A stretch of DNA of 57,004 nucleotides from assembly GCA_016987375.1 (NCBI GenBank), contig PJRA01000030.1, positions 150,081-207,084 on the forward strand, in the 5' to 3' direction. Positions 56,087-57,004 of the stretch are shown piece by piece (positions within the stretch are counted from its first letter, which is position 1; each line of letters opens with the position of its first letter). The translations under genes were made by a program, and so were the position numbers. The notes beneath the pieces are model-generated. The model did not search any database and was not told the DNA's origin. It saw only the letters and a program-made list of their open reading frames with translations. Origin of the DNA: Brachionus koreanus. Lineage: Eukaryota > Rotifera > Eurotatoria > Ploima > Brachionidae.

Positions 56087-57004
56087 ACAAAATTTTACAA
56101 TTTATTTATTTTTTTTAAATTAAGCAATAATTAAATTTTTGATTTTTTTGTTTTTTAAAAGAAAAAAATATACATATATATATAAATATGATCAAATAAT
56201 AATTTTGAAAAATTTTTTCTTTCATTTTGATATCTAAAATCTTTATGGGAAAATTTAAAACTCTTGAATCAGTTTACTATAAATAATTTTAATAATATTT
56301 TTAAAAAAAATTTAAATTTTTTAAAATTTTTGATTTTAAAAAAAGTCAAAAATCATTCTGTTATAATGGAATAATCCAGAATTGTTCAAAGTAAATTCAA
56401 TAAAAATTAGTCTTCTTGAAAAATTACAGTTTTAACAATTTCCACCATTGAATTATTCTCAGCAACAAATATACAACTCAAAATTTAAAATTCAAATTAC
56501 AAATGAATTGACTTGTATTAATCATATGATGAGATAAACTAATGCAAATATTAACTACTTGGTAAATTCAACTGTTTTCCAAGCTATTTGTCAAGATTAT
56601 TTTTGAATTTGTTTATTTTATAAAGAATTAATTATGTGCTGAAGAAGACCATTCCAAATATCTTTTCTACCCAGTTAGTTAAGAAATTATATTGTTGCAT
56701 ACAATTCTTAACTTCTTCCCTAACAATGCATTTATTATGTCTTCTCAAATTTTACTTCCGATTACATGAAAAACTTAATAGGTCTTTATTTATTAGATGT
56801 CAAATTTCGGTAAAAATTAAAGGCTAGATTTTGTTGCGACAAGTGAGCCATTAAAAAAAGGCATTGTGAATTTTGGAACAAAAAACAAAAACAAAAATTT
56901 AAAATTAAAAAAAGCTTTTTTCTAAGGGTCTAAAAACCGTTCTGCAAAATGTATCAGCTGATACAGGGTATGTATCACTCAAATTTAGTCCGTGCAAAAA
57001 CTGT
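56087..57004. other. CAPS 3' flank
   Basis: AT-rich flank after the CAPS stop. AATAAA-like sequences are too common to choose a polyadenylation site. The 63-codon ORF at 56636-56827 shows no features. The window ends inside a MITE. Confidence 0.5.
56860..57004 (+). mobile_element. GTGAATTTTGGAAC-family MITE, cut by the window end
   Basis: GGCATTGTGAATTTTGGAAC, an AAACAAAAACAAAAATTTAA tract and ATGTATCAGCTGATACAGGG match the family at 52004 and 31978-32305. The right part lies outside the window. Confidence 0.75.

Overview
The window is nuclear DNA of a small-genome invertebrate animal. It is very AT-rich, its genes carry short GT-AG introns (mostly 47-110 nt), and it is littered with inverted-repeat elements. 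A neuroendocrine CAPS gene shows that it is a metazoan. The base composition, tiny introns and compact gene spacing would suit a monogonont rotifer such as Brachionus, but that is a guess from style, not a demonstrated match. There is no operon, CRISPR array, rRNA or convincing tRNA. A 147-base run of N (34889-35035) is an assembly gap.

Layout. 1-9900: a degenerate ORF (766-1128), a secreted Gly/Tyr/Arg-tailed protein (minus), a five-exon type I membrane receptor with a SEFIR-like (IL-17-receptor-type) cytoplasmic domain (minus, 4756-7228), and a broken non-LTR retrotransposon (about 8860-9895). 11016-13164: a dense housekeeping cluster with NEDD8 (+), a probable BORCS6 (+), the splicing factor PHF5A (-) and the replication factor GINS1/PSF1 (-). 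15183-16127: two tandem, intron-matched tiny membrane proteins ending in PPxY motifs (minus), not visible as single ORFs. 17808-18074: an unknown small ORF. 18331-24913: SEC24 of the C/D type (minus), whose C-terminal three exons lie 3.2 kb beyond the long first exon. 27740-37274: one ten-exon gene for a 1217-residue, largely disordered protein (minus), reconstructed because every splice phase agrees. 44456-56086: CAPS/CADPS (+), with a 27-nt microexon and a large unexpected in-frame exon.

How the genes relate. Several concern membrane traffic: SEC24 selects cargo for COPII vesicles at the ER, a BORC subunit positions lysosomes, and CAPS primes dense-core vesicles. The PPxY proteins probably recruit WW-domain (NEDD4-family) ubiquitin ligases. 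The neighbourhood looks like ordinary linkage rather than a functional cluster.

Most striking points: (1) a 348-nt, phase-0, stop-free segment bounded by AG and GT inside CAPS that would insert 116 Lys/His/Asn-rich residues ahead of the C-terminal vesicle-priming region; (2) the PPxY minigene pair; (3) the SEFIR-like receptor; (4) a 60-nt in-frame, stop-free intron in PHF5A; (5) several families of foldback and TTAA-flanked MITEs concentrated in introns, one of them broken by the assembly gap. All gene models were made by eye from the sequence; transcripts were not available.
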